DNA of 64,000 bases, from positions 33,334,832-33,398,831 of the forward strand of contig CM055891.1 of assembly GCA_029582165.1 (NCBI GenBank), read 5' to 3'. Positions 53,301 through 64,000 of the stretch are shown here, in pieces (position 1 is the first letter of the stretch; each line of letters begins with the position of its first letter). Made by a program: the position numbers and the translations under genes. The stretch is from Portulaca oleracea. Its lineage: Eukaryota; Streptophyta; Magnoliopsida; Caryophyllales; Portulacaceae. Under the pieces are notes generated by a model. It was not told the DNA's origin, did no database searches, and saw only the letters and a program-made list of their open reading frames with translations.

Positions 53301-55863
53301 TCTCGTCGTTCTGCAAGGCCACTAGAAAAGATTGCGCGACCTGCAGACAACATAAGACCTGTCAATTCAGGCGGGCGGGTCGCTTTCGGGTCGGGTTCGG
53401 TTTATTTGTGTTTTAGGTTTGGAAATTCCGGGCCTAGCCTTAATCTTTCAGGCGGGTTTGGGTCGGTTTCCGGGTCAGGCCAATTTCTGCCGTAGTCCAA
53501 ACACAATACCAACACAATCAACCAAAAACATAAATAGCTCGGGATTACGAATAACACCTTGTAAGCGCACCACTGTCCCAGTTCACCAAGCGCGTAGTTA
53601 ATGGCCCGTAATTTTTGAATCAAATTAGCAGCACCATCACTCTCGGTTCTCTCAGAAACACCGTAGACTTGGCGCAACTCTTCCTTGGCTCCCGCATCTC
53701 TGGCTCCCATGAACTGCCACTTGCTTTTTCTCGAACTCGCACGTGCAGCTTCTTCAACGGTTAGCTCCATCTGTTTGATTTGTTCGTGAAGAGAGCACAG
53801 TGTCGCCGCTTTATCGTACTCCACAACGATTTCTGACGGCATGGGGACGTGTTTCTCCAGCTCCTTGCGGTCTCTTATAGTGCAAACTATGGAGTCCAGC
53901 TTGGTCTCAAGATTGCGTATCTTGACCGCACAATCCACTTGGCTGGAAACACCTGGTCCGCGACATTAAAAATGGAAGAAAATCACCGTATCAAGCACAA
54001 CATTCTGAATTTTTTTTTTAAAAAAATATACTGTTGATGCATGCAGGAGACAGCGACGTACCCTTCAAATTAACAGGGGATGCAGTCATCCCGAAAACAG
54101 CAGGTCTCTTTTCTTTCGGAGTTGTGTGATAAAACTCGGACATCACCAAGGAATACGGATGTTTTTTGACAGCATGGTGACACTCATCCAGGATGAGAAG
54201 ATGAATACTTTCCATTTTTATTATGCTGTGTCTGAGAATGTTCAACAATATCTGGGCTGTCATAACTAAAACCTGCAAGAAGAGAAAAATTTTACCCCAT
54301 TATCATGAATATCCAACGATCAGCGTCATAAAGCATGCAGAGCAGTTCCAAAAAAAGCACTTTGATACGAAGTTTCAAAAACTAATGGAAAGAAGACAGT
54401 CAATGTAAAATAGCATACACGTTTACTTCTAATATCGAAAGCTGTTCTGTATCAATTTAACGCGATTTTTCGGGATGTTAGTAGCAATTTCTAGAGTAGA
54501 TGTTAACCTAGCATCACAGCTTTCTCAATTATAGTTATTAGAATCTCAATCCTGATCTACGATCCTACGATTTTATGATTCAAAATCCTTGGTACGATTC
54601 TACTATCTACATTGTGATCCACGATCCTACCTGGGTTAATTCTGAACCTAACTACCCTATGGATCCGAGTTAGGATCTCGATTTTAAAAACCATGTTCTC
54701 AATATACTAATGCATTTGAAAATATGTTTCGAACTTGAGAGCAGACAGATGAAGCTGACCTGTTTACTATCAAACTCGCGCTGCCATCTTCGAGTGTCCC
54801 AGAAATCCTGACCCATCTCACCACAGTAGTGGCCCACATTGTACCCCGTTTGATCCCGTATAACTTCCGCTTGCTGCAATTCAACGAATACAGTCAGAAC
54901 ATTCATTTCGAAACACATTTAGTAACACACGCGCGCACGACAATTAGTACAGTCTACCTGATACACGAGCGGGACTTTAGGCACCAAAAATATAGCAAGC
55001 AACTTCTTGTTCTGCTGCTGCAATCTATTGTGAATGCTTCTGATAAGCAAGACCGCAATCAAAGTCTTCCCGGCCCCGGTTTCTAAGAAAGCAATCGTGT
55101 TCTTCTGCTTCGCTTGCTCGAGCACGTCCAACTGATACTGCCTCGCCTGCTCTTCCAAATTCCTTTCCTTATTATTATTACCATTATTGCTCGCGTCGTT
55201 CCTCTCCGTTTTCTCATCACATTCTTGGTTCTTCTTCTTGGGTTCCATTTTGTTATTCCGGTCCGCCTCATACAATCCCACACGATACACAATCTCTTTG
55301 GATCCGGGCTTTTCCCGCTCCCAATACCCCTTTGCATCTCTTTCTCTCCACTCTCGATCGCGACTCTCCCTCCTCCCATTGTAATAATCACGCCTCCGAT
55401 CCCTTTCCCGGTCCCGATTTCTGCCATTTTCGTCCCATTCTCGAGCCCTCTTCCTAACATTAGTCCCTCTATAATCTCTATAATCATTACTACTACCATT
55501 ACTACTACGAACCCTTTTGCTACTCCTATCTTCCCTATCCAAAGTTTCAATCTTTGGGGCAATCTCCCCATTACTTCCATGATTCTCAACACTAATTAAC
55601 TCATTCTTTCGATCATTATCAACACTCATTTGGGTGTCAACAACTATGTTTTGTTCTTCAACCTCAATAGTAGAAAAGCCATGATTAGAGTTAGCTTCCT
55701 TACCCAACTTGATGCTCTCGAGAATCTGCTCAACAATTTCGTCATGATTCGAAGACTCGTTCCCAAAATCAACGAAATCACAAGGGATGATGATGTCCTC
55801 TTCCTCGCAAGCATCAAGCCAGTAAGTGGGTCTGGCGTCATCAGAAGAACCCTTGTCCGCCAT
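47375..55863 (-). CDS. DCL1: DICER-LIKE 1 ribonuclease (miRNA processing)
   Basis: Nineteen exons, minus strand: 54958-55863, 54760-54873, 54062-54272, 53558-53952, 53109-53340, 52613-52785, 52217-52500, 51853-52137, 51590-51740, 51317-51499, 50998-51159, 50802-50897, 49882-50507, 49697-49797, 49424-49623, 48400-49329, 48135-48299, 47664-48055, 47375-47552. The product is 1927 residues. An Arg/Asp-rich N-terminus precedes the helicase: ETGAGKT (about 261-267), DECHH (369-373), QSRGRARK. DUF283 ends near SQLPGDRY, and PAZ spans about 1180-1300. RNase IIIa (ERAELLGDAY, LADVVEALIG) and IIIb (RLEFVGDAVLD, LGDIVESIAG) keep all acidic residues. Two dsRNA-binding domains are joined by an AEAEAEAKAKA linker. 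It cuts pri-miRNAs to miRNAs in nuclear dicing bodies with HYL1 and SERRATE. The start ATG (55863) gives the MADKG...SYWLDACE-like N-terminus typical of DCL1. Confidence 0.97.
50580..50766. mobile_element. MITE-like insert in DCL1 intron 12
   Basis: Left end GGTGCGTTTGATTGATAAAC and right end ACTACCAAACGCAACA are rough inverses around GCGTTTG(A/G)T. The interior TTTCCCATGTTTGG is typical of hAT-type plant MITEs. A related GAGCGTTTGGTTGGTCG start occurs at 56564 upstream of DCL1. Confidence 0.5.
50888..51009 (-). promoter_or_regulatory. miR162 target site across the exon 11/12 junction of DCL1
   Basis: Exon 11 ends CTGGATGCAGAG (51009-50998) and exon 12 starts GTGTTATCGA (50897-50888). Joined, they complement miR162 (recalled as UCGAUAAACCUCUGCAUCCAG) with one bulged base, the same layout as the known Arabidopsis DCL1 site. 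The 100-bp intron between them means only spliced mRNA presents the site. This is the feedback by which miR162 limits DCL1. Confidence 0.88.
53355..53500. repeat. GGGTCGGGTT-type insert in DCL1 intron 4
   Basis: It opens GACCTGTCAATTCAGGCGGG, nearly the same as the insert in ATG1 intron 9, and closes near CAGGCCAATTTCTGCCGTAG. It is rich in GGGTCGG words and occupies most of the 217-bp intron. Confidence 0.6.
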
Positions 55864-56460
55864 TGCCAAACAAACTTGAAACAACAGAGCAAATTATCAA
55901 ACACTAGAGCAAGTAAATTAGATACCCAGAAAGCAAAAATTGAAGCAAATAAATTAAAAATCAGTCTTGATCTGGTGGGTGTTTGGATTATGGAGGGTAA
56001 TAGATAGAACTTAGAAGCAGCAGAGATGGCGTTGATAGACCGTACGAAGCACGCAATAAGCAGCTGAATATAGAAAGTAAGAAAGTGCGAATTGAGTGAT
56101 TCAGAGATTCCACGGTCTATCAACGCGATTCTGCTTTTAGGAAGATGGGAAAAAACCCAGAAAAAAAAAGGAGAAATCAAATCAATCTCTCTCTTATATC
56201 TCAGTCTCTATAATTTATGTATGTATGTATGTAAGCCTGAGTTGAAGGAATGGTATGCTATACTGGGTATCTTTTTTTTTTTTTTTTGGTTTAGTTTTTC
56301 TGGGGAAATCTGGGGTTCTGGGTTTTGGGGTTGTTCTTCTTCTCTCTCTGTTCTCTTTCTTCTTCCTTCTTGAGAGAGAGAGAGAAAGAGAGAGAAAGAG
56401 AGGAGGCGGTTTAGAAGGGATTGTGTTGAGTTGAGTTGAGTTGTGTTTGCGTCAGTTTGC
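55864..56460 (-). promoter_or_regulatory. DCL1 5' leader and promoter
   Basis: Upstream of the DCL1 ATG. It holds the inverted repeat at 56010-56135, a T/A-rich tract at 56271-56287, and (GA)n on the plus strand at 56372-56402, which on the DCL1 sense strand is a (TC)n tract usual near plant transcription starts. A TGTA microsatellite lies at about 56218-56233. The transcription start is not fixed. Confidence 0.5.
56010..56135 (-). other. Inverted repeat / predicted hairpin in the DCL1 leader
   Basis: GCGTTGATAGACCGT at 56029-56043 is the exact complement of ACGGTCTATCAACGC at 56112-56126. Pairing continues outward with AGCAGAGATG against CATT/ATTCTGCT-like sequence, giving a stem of about 25 bp with few mismatches and a loop of about 68 nt. 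It lies about 150-270 nt upstream of the DCL1 start codon. Confidence 0.7.
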
Positions 56461-58450
56461 CGGTTAAAAGCCTAGTCTTTTTCTCTTTCGACTTTTTTTT
56501 TTTTACAGTCTTTGGAGTACTTTTATTTTTACAATAATATATATTTCATTAAGGGAGCGTTTGGTTGGTCGATAATCGGGAAAAATTGTCAATTTTTTTG
56601 GATTAATTTATTTTTTCCATGTTTGGATGCAGATTGATTTTGGGAAAGTTTTCACGATGAGCCCACAATTTTCTCCATTTTTCTAGGGAATATAATACTT
56701 TGATCGCAAATTATTCATGTTTATCTTAACAAGACTAATAATGTCTTATTCAAGTCAAAATATCTTTTATTACAAATCTAATGGTGGTAGTATTGTATAA
56801 TAACTCAACATATAATTAGATAAATTAACGGTCAAAATTTAAAAACTTTGACCTAATTAGTCAAACTTTGACAATTTATTTGGGACGAAGCGAGTATATT
56901 TTAAAAAATAATTAGATTTTAAGCTTATTGTTTCATGCATGGCTATCTTAAATTTTCAGTTCAAATAGCCAAGATACTGAATATGATCATGGACTTTTTT
57001 TCCAAATTTTTGATGCTAATTAATTTGGCACACAGTGCGGATAACGTAAATTTTACATTTTTATTGTTGGAGCCAAATTTAAATCAAAATTGACTTGTCT
57101 GATCGTTCGAGTTAAAAAAAAATTGGATATTGGACAACAAGTTTTCGTCTATCAAACACTGAAATGAGTTGAACCTAAAAAGAAAGTTAATATATGTGAT
57201 TTTAATTATAATGTTCTATTACTATTATTATTAGTATACAATGATTTTTGTCTGAAAAAAAGTAGTACATAAGGAAGATTGTGTATCAAATTTTAATTAC
57301 TATATCATGTCAAATTTTATCTTATAATTGTTTGAAAAATGTAACACATTAGGAAGATTTTGCATCAAATATCTTAGCATTATGGGAGGGACGAACATGA
57401 CACGTGAAAACAGTACAAAAATATTTAAGAATGGCAGTAAATAGTACAAAAATTGCGAGAGATATTTGGGGAAGAAGAACCGAAAGTGTAAAAGGGGGAG
57501 GCAAAAGAAAATGGAGAAGAACAATTTTTTTTGGCCAACCAAAACCCAACCAATATTTCTTGTGACATTACAAATTTTAGGGCATATATTGTTTCATATT
57601 AATTGTCATAATTTTAATTTTTATAGTTTTCAATATCACTTTTTAATTAATAATTTTAATGTTATTAATAATTGCAATATTATATTTTTATGATAGTATT
57701 TTTGTTACGAATTTAATAATTGTAATTTTGTATAGTAACTCATTATATATATTAAGAAATCTATGATCAAAATTTTAAAAATTTAACTGAAATGACAATT
57801 AATATGAAATAGAGGATAGAGGAAATAACATAAAATACTAGTCTCAAAGAAGAAGGATGAAAATTAAAAAAATGATTTGGGACGGCTCTTGTAGGTCAAT
57901 GTGCCTTTTGTGTGTAATAATTTTAATGGACCCTCAGATATTCTCACCACTCTCTGCTTTATTTTTTCTAAATAAAATATTTTTTTATTGGAGGGATTTA
58001 ACCTGACCTTCTTTTTCTTACATTTATTCCATGCTATTCCAATTGGAGTAAATTAGTTTGAGACATTTGGAATGCAATACAGGAAGTTGGAGGTGAATAT
58101 TTCCATCCCTTGGGCATATACCCAAAGAAAAAGTGAACAAATATGAGGGTGGAGTAAATCTAAATTTTATTTTTTATTTGAAATATTATTAATTTTTCTT
58201 TTCCGAAAGACAATGCATGTTAATTGTTAAGAATTAGGGTTTATTTTTAAAAGATGTACCATAACATTTTGAACTTTAAGAGCAAAAATATGATATTTTT
58301 GTATTGGTGTTTCTAGAGAAATTTAGTAGAAAAGATTGTTAAAGAAACTATTTTAATAATTGAGGTTAGAAAAGAATGTTAAAGAAACATACTTCAATGT
58401 AATATTTTTTAGGGCGAAAAAGATTATTAAAGAAATTTGCTATAACATAC
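56461..58450. other. AT-rich intergenic sequence
   Basis: No gene is seen. A MITE-like start at 56564 (GAGCGTTTGGTTGGTCG) and short 'GGAAGATT(T/G)TG(C/T)ATCAAAT' direct repeats near 57273 and 57352 are the only structure noted. Near 58330-58440 a GTTAAAGAAAC motif repeats; it resumes beyond the insertion at about 62160-62230. Confidence 0.6.
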
Positions 58451-59020
58451 TGTAACGCCCCGGAAATTCAATTATAGGAAAGTCAAAGTCAATCTAACGT
58501 TAACAGACAAATTTTAGCGGAAGACTTAAAACTCTTATTGGGCGTCACTGCCGTATCCCCGAAGGAATACAAGGCGAGAAGGAAAACTACAACTGTCTGT
58601 CAACGGCAAACCAACTAACAACTCATACTCAGAAATAAACCTCAAACTAACTTCAAGTCTTTCAAAAAGAAGCATAACATATTTAACGACTTCTGTATAC
58701 GTCGTCTCACTTATAATTCTCGTCAAAGATATTGATCATCACCTGAAAACAAAACATTTCATAAATGAGGGGGAAATCTCAATAATGTCTACCCCTAACG
58801 TTAAAAACAAGTTAAGTTCATTTCAATTCATTTGAGGGAGAGGGAAATAAGTCAAACCATTTCACAAACCTTTAATCCCTTAACTGTTTTCCTCAACCCA
58901 ACCAATCCATATTTTATTGTGCGGGCGGGATGCCATATCCCTTAAAGTAACGAATATCAGAGCGGATCGGATCCTGCGCCTACCACTCTGACGACGGAAT
59001 TATCAAAAGTTCACATTTCT

Positions 59021-59156
59021 GCCTACCAAAGGCTACGACCAGGGTCCCAGACCCTTTGCCTACCACAGGCTACGACCAGAATCAAGAGTTCACATTTCCG
59101 CCTACCACAGGCTACAACCAGGGTCCCTGACCCTTTGCCTACCACAGGCTACGACC
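59021..59156. repeat. GCCTACCACAGGCTACGACC repeat in the LTR
   Basis: The word occurs at 59021, 59058, 59100 and 59137 with minor changes. The first pair is repeated by the second with a 79-bp period (AGGGTCCC-GACCCTTT between them). CCTACCACAGGC is a near palindrome. Confidence 0.85.
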
Positions 59157-61798
59157 AATTAAACCCGCTTAATGTTTCACTTGAATTATTAGTATCTTAA
59201 GCAATCTCATCTCACAGCTCTCAAGTCAAACCCAACCCAGGTTTATCAAAATCAATAATAAAACCACTAATAAAAGACCATCTCAATTTCCTCAACTCAT
59301 AAATCAAAGAACACAAAATTACAAACAGTTATCCAAAACAGATGGTCACATTTCAACATAAAGTCCCCTTTCGGGATGCAATTCTCAAAACAGATTAGAA
59401 AACATTAAAACACATTTAAAGAGCATCCCAGTGGGGATTAGAGCATAGACATTACCTGGTTAGCTTCACTTCACAGCAAAAACGAACACACTTGAGCTCA
59501 CTAACGACGCGAATTAGCTCGGGCCTAAAATAGAATAATTATTCTAATCAAAACGCGCCCTTCGAAGTTAGTATTAACTACCTTCTAACTAACCCTCCCC
59601 TAGGAACCCTATAGGTTCCTATCAATCATGAATTTACACTTTAAATTACCTAACTTATTCCAAGTAATCGCATAATAATACCAAGTAAACCTTTTCAATC
59701 AACAACACATTCATTAGCAATTTCACATGACAAGACAGATTACAGCATCCACACAAAAAGGGTCGTAACTTGACTTCCCGACATCCTATGGGTCTGGTTT
59801 TGAACTTTTCGGAAACCTCGGGATGTCTACTAAAACTCTTAAGTTGAACTCAAGACCCAAAACACGCTTTAAGGTCCTCAAAAACTGTCATCTTCCAAAA
59901 CTGTCCAGACCTGAACTAGGTCTGGTAATCGGGGTATAACTCGACTTATAAAATTTCAAAGTCCGGTCCGTAAAATTCCTATGAAAGCTAACATATAAGG
60001 GAAACTCCAGTCCAAAGGGTTCGATCAAAAGACAACTACACTAACCGTGGTGACCCGATCTTTAGACCCTATCGAAACTGTCCCGTTCCCGATTCTCATA
60101 TAGTCGGTAATTTTGGTTCTAACTTTCGCCAATCGATCCCGGGATCCTAATTTGGGCCTCATACAATGACTAAGGTTATAGGTCTTTAATCTAATCCAAC
60201 CAAGGTCCAAAAGCTACCACTTATAACCAACAATTAAAACTTTTAAAATAAAGAGAACTCGATAATATCGTAATAATAATATAACCGTGTATTAATAGTA
60301 AAATAATGTAAAACACAAAGTTTGAAACTTCACTACCCATAGTAAATTATAAAACTTATAAAAACAATAGGAGGAGTTTTAGAATGATCTTTCAGTAAAT
60401 ACAACATAATTTTTCATAAAGAAACCTTATAGAAACGGAATAATAATAATATATACTCGTAATAATCACATAACATAATCATGAAAAGTTTGGAACTTTA
60501 ATATACGTAATACATTATAAAAAAAATGTAAGACAATAGGAAATATTTTAAAAACACTTTTTACGAATTATAACATAGTAATAAATATAACCTAATACTT
60601 TGGCTAAAGAAAACTATACGTCGCAATTATAAACGATGAACATAAAATATTTTTCAAAACTATAATCAACCTTATTTAAAACCACAACACACATCATTAC
60701 ACAATTATAAACAATAAATTCAAATTTAACAAATTAAACTAACCTTAATTCATGCATGAAATAATACTAACAAGAACATATCCTGATTTACACGAACATA
60801 CACCATACTCATCATATATAATAACAAAGGCTAATAATTTAACTGCACTAGTACACGCTTAATAAAACCATAATAGAACATCATCCTCAGCCATGATACT
60901 AACATCAGATTTTATAAACTAAAAATAAATAAATAAATAAATAATCAAGACTCAAACTTGAAAATCAACAATTTTAAATCAGTTAACATGCTTAATTAAA
61001 ACAATGACAATGATGAGACACCACATAGAACCAAAGGGGAAGGATAAAAATTTGAAGATTTAAAACATGTTTACGCACAAGGCCTACTGATTTGATTAAA
61101 AAAATTACACCCCTAATCATGCAAATCCTAAGATTTAGATAATACGGTACAAGAACAGTGCAAGAACCCAGTCAAGAAACAGAGCAAGAACAAAACATGG
61201 ACAACGAAACTAGAACAGAGGGTTACGCTAGATGGTTCCGGCGACTGGGCAGGTTTCGGAGTTGTGGGACGGTGGTCGAAGGCAACTGGAGACGTGAACA
61301 GTGGCGGTCCGACGGCAATGTCGTGCGGCAGCACCACCCGCGATCATGAGCGAGCGCGGCGAGTTCGGCGATGCAGGCGGTGGCGTCGACCGGCAAGCGA
61401 CGGGGTTGCGTGATTGTTTCTGGGGTTCGAGCGCAATAGCGGCGATCCGCAGGTAAAGAGGGAAAGAAAATAGAGAGAAAGTAGGGAGGGAAAGAACAGA
61501 GGGAGTCACGTAGGGTTCTTCTTAGGGGTTTTGATATCAACTTAATCAACTCTTAACCTTTCTTAACTAGTACTGACCCCATCTAACTCTGCTGATAATC
61601 CATCTAATAACCGACTAACCCCCCCCTAGATCTAACCGATTCCAACTAGGATCAAATTACTACTAACAATATCTAATCCTAATATAATACTCCTACTAAC
61701 ACAGTAACACTACTAGAATACTAATAATAATAATAGTAATAATAATCATAATCACCTAACAATGACACTGTCAACACATAACTATTCACGTACACAAC

Positions 61799-61840
<42 letters not shown>

Positions 61841-61841
61841 G
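61799..61841. repeat. (ATA)n microsatellite
   Basis: About 14 uninterrupted ATA/AAT units inside the LTR insertion, with more imperfect AATAAT runs on both sides (61725-61875). Confidence 0.95.
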
Positions 61842-62459
61842 TAATCACATAGTAATAATGATAATAATAATAACACATGAAATTACCGATTTACCCTTAC
61901 TCCTAAGCACGTTCCCGTAACGTATAAAATTACTAATTTACCCTTGTTAGTCCCTCAACGACCATACGAGCTCAATTATTAGCAAAAATAAACACAAACG
62001 AATAATAATAAATAACGAAATCAAACCTAATTTACGAACGACGTCACGGTCAACATCTTTGGATTTTTTTCGGGGTTTTACACATGCCCAAACCCAAACC
62101 CAAACTTTAATATTAATGACTAGTTAGAAAATCCGCTATATTAAATTTGGAATCTTTCTTCATATAAAAGAAATTAAAGTCTCTATCTTTAACAATTGAG
62201 GTTAAGAAAGATTATTAAAGAAACTATGATAAGGGGAAGTATGTTGTCTGCAATGTAAGATACCTCTTATATGTCATCGTTGGGGCAATGTACAGCAAAA
62301 CCATTATTAGATTTATGATAAATATATAATAACTTTATTTAAATATATAATACAATTCTTATTAAAATAAAATGTAAAAAAAAAAATAATAATCAAAATA
62401 TTGCATTGAAGACAAAATACTTCCCCTAAAAACTCAGGAGATGGACAATATATATTACA

Positions 62460-62610
62460 TGTATTTGGAACATGTGCTCCAAATATTTGTGAGTGAACAA
62501 TCATAATAATCAGAGTAAACAAATTAATATATGTGGATGAACAACTTACTATATGTGGATGAACAATCGAAATATTTGAAGTACATGCTCTGGGTGCACT
62601 TAATAAATTG
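62460..62610. repeat. Dispersed GTGCTC/TTGTTCAC repeat (copy 3 of 3)
   Basis: It begins TGGAACATGTGCTCCAAATA, carries GAGTGAACAATCATAATAATC (complement of the core in copy 1) and repeated ATGTGGATGAACAA, and ends CATGCTCTGGGTGCAC. The interior is inverted relative to 25365-25512 although the ends read alike. Confidence 0.6.
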
Positions 62611-62897
62611 CAGGAGATGGAGGAGTTTGCTAGTTGAGACACATTGAATTTGGCATTTATTAAAAGCTGGCATGAGTATGACTGTATGAGAGATCATGAC
62701 AATGTATTTTTAAGCAAACAGCAGGGTTTGGCAGTGTTAGATTCCCTTGTGTTGTGATATCTATTTAAGGCTTTGCTTCTTCACCTTACCAATTTACCCT
62801 ATGGACTCCACACCAATATCATGTATGTACTCTTCTTCCCCCTTGCTTTTCAATTTCTCAATGACCCAATAAAGAAACCTCTACTACAATATCTTCT

Positions 62898-63166
62898 AGG
62901 CTATGTTTTATATGTTGTTGGTAAGACGTAGAGATTGTGCGGTGTGGTAAAATTGTAAAAAGTATAGTAAGGTGTGAAATGATATGATAAAATTTATGAA
63001 AAGTATGGTTAATGTGATAAGTGAAGAGAAAGAACGTGAAAAGTAAGGAATATATTGGTAATGATTGTGATAAAGTGTGATATAGTATAGTAAAATGTGG
63101 AAGAATATTAGATGGTATGATGAGTTGTGATACCGTAGTGAACCGTACTGTACAAAAGAACTGGGT
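62898..63166. mobile_element. Tourist-like MITE (copy 4 of 4), diverged
   Basis: The right end reads back as CCCAGTTCTTTTGTACAG. The left end AGGCTATGTTTTATATGTTG is weaker. The interior repeats GTGTGATA and GTGGTAAAAT words like the other copies. The target duplication is uncertain. Confidence 0.55.
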
Positions 63167-64000
63167 TAATCATTTTATGTTCATAACTTGATTCATAATA
63201 AATTATTCTTTTTCAATTGTTGACAATATCTATCACGGTAAACTTATTGTTGGTCTATAAATTAAAAGAGTAAAAATCATCCCATCACAAATTTTTTCCA
63301 TTTACATTACTGGAACTCAAAACCTTATCAAGGGGAATAAGTGTCAAACTACTTAAACCAACATGTGTTGGTACATTTTCGAGATTTCGATGATATGATA
63401 AATTAGATACAAAGGCTCAACATTATCATACTTATGTTGGCATTTGGCAAGAACAAATCTATTACTATCACCGACCAAACATCATCCCTTTGAGATAAAG
63501 ATATCAATGCTTAAGCATGCCCCCAACACTAAACAACCCCACTTTCTTTCCCAAAACACAAAAGGGCAAAAGGAAGAAAAAGAAAACAATAATAATGTAA
63601 ATAAAGAAAAGCAATGTAATAGTCTAATAGATCAAAGATAAAGCAACAAGTATATATTATGGATTTCACAAGTATATATCCATGGTTTCAATATGTGCAT
63701 CACACTAAAACCATATTTGAACTAGCCCTAATAAATGGATGATTTGGTCTGTTTACATAATAAAGATGAACCTTTGTTGAAGGCAACTAGATTTGATTTA
63801 GTTCAATTTCATGTCATATCATTTTCAATACAAATTGGTTTTAAATACTCTCTTTTCAATTCAATAAGGTTGTCTTATAAAGAACCATAAGTTTAGAAAG
63901 AAATTAAATTTTACATTTCATTTTCGATTAAGGCCCGCTTTAAATTAACCATTTAACATATTAGGTCATGTGTACTCTAGGGGTGGAAGTGTCAATAGTT

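Larger units (their letters stand above)
58451..62082 (+). mobile_element. TGTAACGCCCC-type LTR insertion, 3.6 kb
   Basis: It starts TGTAACGCCCCGG and ends CGGGGTTTTACA, with TG...CA ends that are near inverse of each other. The flanks CATAC (58446-58450) and CATGC (62083-62087) match at 4 of 5 bases, a likely aged 5-bp target duplication. Early modules (CACTGCCGTATCCCCGAAGG, about 58545) match the LTR at 11907-13876. No gag or pol is seen, so it is a solo LTR or a short non-autonomous element. Overlapping open frames at 61128-61549 lie in a GC-rich stretch and show no domain. Confidence 0.65.
62083..64000. other. Intergenic sequence to the window end
   Basis: No gene is seen. It contains the repeat at 62460-62610 and the MITE at 62898-63166. 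The stretch 63170-64000 is plain AT-rich DNA with no supported feature. Confidence 0.6.

Noticed and set aside
54919..55599. Second and third reading frames over DCL1 exon 1 (both strands)
   Set aside because: They are shadows of the Arg/Asp-rich DCL1 N-terminus, which has clear homology.
61128..61549. Pair of Pro/Ser-rich minus-strand frames
   Set aside because: They overlap each other in a GC-rich patch of an LTR insertion and show no domain or conserved start context.

Overview
This is nuclear DNA from a flowering plant, most likely a eudicot. It is AT-rich, the genes are split by GT-AG introns, and it is dense in LTR retrotransposons, MITEs and a LINE remnant. Six protein-coding genes could be rebuilt exon by exon: LHY/CCA1-type clock MYB (+), class III peroxidase (+), ATG1 autophagy kinase (-), a WAK-like pseudokinase receptor of the At2g46850 type (+), soluble inorganic pyrophosphatase (+) and DICER-LIKE 1 (-). 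The species cannot be named from the sequence alone.

Layout. 1-11.9 kb is a head-to-tail pair of Tat/Ogre-like Ty3 elements on the minus strand. They carry gag but no visible pol, and their LTRs (2318-4044 and 9669-11906) hold many copies of a CGCGGAT-type palindrome. 11.9-15.0 kb holds a second type of LTR, a Tourist-like MITE and a long inverted repeat whose left arm is split by another MITE. 16.2-24.5 kb is LHY with its promoter. 26.0-27.4 kb is the peroxidase. 28.0-33.8 kb is ATG1. 34.5-35.7 kb is a shortened LINE with an RRM-type ORF1. 35.9-39.7 kb is AT-rich, with three MITE-like insertions. 39.8-41.9 kb is the receptor-like pseudokinase. 44.1-46.7 kb is PPA, which converges on DCL1 (47.4-55.9 kb). 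56.4-64 kb is intergenic and contains a 3.6 kb LTR-type insertion.

How the genes relate. From memory, Arabidopsis chromosome 1 has DCL1 (At1g01040), PPa1 (At1g01050) and LHY (At1g01060) together. The duplicated segment on chromosome 2 has CCA1 (At2g46830), the kinase At2g46850 and PPa3 (At2g46860). This window holds all of these families once, so it looks like the unreduced ancestor of both segments, with ATG1 and the peroxidase as extra local members. DCL1 carries a miR162 site that forms only when exons 11 and 12 are joined. A strong inverted repeat lies just upstream of its start codon. LHY has one probable GC-AG intron and one 87-bp intron with an in-frame stop, so failure to splice would give a truncated clock protein.
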